Positions 63,513 through 64,000 of a stretch of DNA of 64,000 bases are shown piece after piece. Each line of letters begins with the position of its first letter. The first letter of the stretch is position 1. Location: assembly GCA_964586175.1 (NCBI GenBank), contig CAZPGL010000001.1, positions 77,550 through 141,549 of the forward strand, given 5' to 3'. The stretch is from CAZPGL01 sp964586175. Lineage in GTDB: Bacteria > Actinomycetota > Acidimicrobiia > Acidimicrobiales > MedAcidi-G1. The position numbers and the translations under genes were made by a program. The notes beneath the pieces are model-generated. The model had not been told where the DNA came from. It saw only the letters and a list, made by a program, of their open reading frames with translations, and did no database searches.

Positions 63513-64000
63513 CGGCGGCCCAGCCCTCCGGCTTTGAACTCGACCCGCTCCGAGGCCCACGGAATGGCCTTGAGGCGCTCCTTGGGGATCGGTTGCCCCG
63601 ACGCCACACACACCCCGTAGGTGCCCTTCTTGATGCGGGCCAGAGCCCCGTCGATCTCCTCGACGGCCGCCCGGGCCTGGGCACTCAGAGCCAGATCGAG
63701 ATCGCGGGCCACGGCCAGTGAATCACCCTCGCCGGACTCTTCGTCGAACTGGACGTCGCCGGGCTCACGTCCTTCGAGCAGCGAATCCGCCTCGGCCTGC
63801 AGCGAGTCGGCGCTGCGGGTGTACTTCGCCCGTTCCTCGATCAACAGCGTCTTCTGGCGGTCGAGGAACGCCTTGTCGAAGCGACTCTTCGCCTTGCCGG
63901 CGGCGGGCTTCTTCACCGCTGGCTTCTTGGCCGCTGGCTTCTTGGCCGCTGGCTTCTTGGCCGCTGGCTTCTTGGCCGCTGGCTTCTTGGCCGCTGGCTT
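63509..64000 (-). CDS. DksA/TraR-like protein with degenerate zinc finger, 5' partial
   Basis: At least 163 residues, with the N-terminus beyond the right edge. After a Lys/Ala/Pro-rich region of KKPAA repeats, residues FLDRQKTLLIEERAKYTRSA to ALARIKKG form the coiled coil of DksA/TraR proteins. The C-terminal part YGVCVASGQPIPKERLKAI aligns with the usual zinc-finger region, but only the first of four cysteines remains (later ERVEF replaces the CVEC pair). It would bind RNA polymerase through the coiled coil; zinc binding is unlikely. The basic repeat tail may bind nucleic acid. It heads the coupled run with lspA and rluD. Confidence 0.85.
   Translation of the reverse strand, partial: KPAAKKPAAKKPAAKKPAAKKPAAKKPAVKKPAAGKAKSRFDKAFLDRQKTLLIEERAKYTRSADSLQAEADSLLEGREPGDVQFDEESGEGDSLAVARDLDLALSAQARAAVEEIDGALARIKKGTYGVCVASGQPIPKERLKAIPWASERVEFKAGGLGRR
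63916..64000. repeat. 15-base in-frame tandem repeat encoding KKPAA
   Basis: The unit CCGCTGGCTTCTTGG repeats perfectly at 63916, 63931, 63946, 63961 and 63976, with a partial copy at 63991 cut by the window edge; 63901-63915 is a diverged copy. Identity at the DNA level points to recent slippage expansion. Confidence 0.9.

Noticed and set aside
63901..64000. Short tandem repeats as a possible CRISPR array
   Set aside because: The units are 15 bases with no spacers and are in frame within a coding sequence.

Overview
The window is about 64 kb of very GC-rich DNA, densely coded on both strands, with many start/stop overlaps of 1 to 10 bases and many GTG starts. The gene set points to an actinomycete: a mycothiol synthase-like acetyltransferase, an ANTAR response regulator, a Bpa/PafE-type proteasome activator, DUF3151, menaquinone genes, and a DNA polymerase I without a proofreading exonuclease motif. 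My inference is a member of Acidimicrobiia or a close relative; the sequence alone does not prove the class. No integrase, transposase, phage gene or CRISPR array is visible. This is core chromosome, and no gene-free stretch exceeds about 300 bases (the longest is 45218-45470).

Layout. 1-10.1 kb: a truncated LOG-family gene, the glycolate oxidase operon glcDEF plus a small coupled ORF, a CLC chloride channel with CBS domains, RNase D, rhodanese, MobA-like, DUF3151 and methyltransferase genes. 10.1-25.7 kb: an EamA transporter, then genome-maintenance and core genes uvrC, nadA (divergent), uvrA, uvrB, coaE, rpsA, a methyltransferase, polA, an ANTAR regulator, and tRNA-Leu(CAA). 26-30.5 kb: type II fatty acid synthesis (fabD, fabG, acpP, fabF, convergent fabZ) and an HU protein. 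30.6-45.2 kb: trpC-F-B-A with a truncated haemoglobin, a two-component system, hisI-trpE-ygfZ, a lone GroES-like gene, and hisD-C-B-H-A-F. 45.2-56.1 kb: nth, mshD-like, rlmN, menaquinone methyltransferase and menA (convergent), a YyaL-type thioredoxin-fold protein, an LLM flavin oxidoreductase, a thiolase/DUF35 pair and a nitroreductase. 56.3-64 kb: dnaE behind the proteasome activator, a phosphodiesterase-like gene, an Rrf2 regulator, and dksA/traR-like-lspA-rluA-family genes at the right edge.

Regulation visible in the sequence. Most first genes of transcription units carry a TANNNT hexamer, often TAGGNT, that ends 6-9 bases before the start codon, which implies leaderless mRNAs. The exceptions are informative. 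nadA has a leader of about 100 bases that starts exactly at a hairpin and contains a fold very like the NAD+-I (nadA) riboswitch aptamer, plus a six-base loop-loop complementarity. acpP has a leader beginning with a 7-bp hairpin. rpsA is preceded by a 21-codon upstream ORF whose stop overlaps the rpsA start.

Most interesting items: the nadA leader; a FabD with a C-terminal biotinyl/lipoyl-like domain that has lost its lysine; a DksA/TraR protein with a dismantled zinc finger and a perfect KKPAA tandem repeat; an RNase D gene that appears to start at CTG; and the rpsA upstream ORF.
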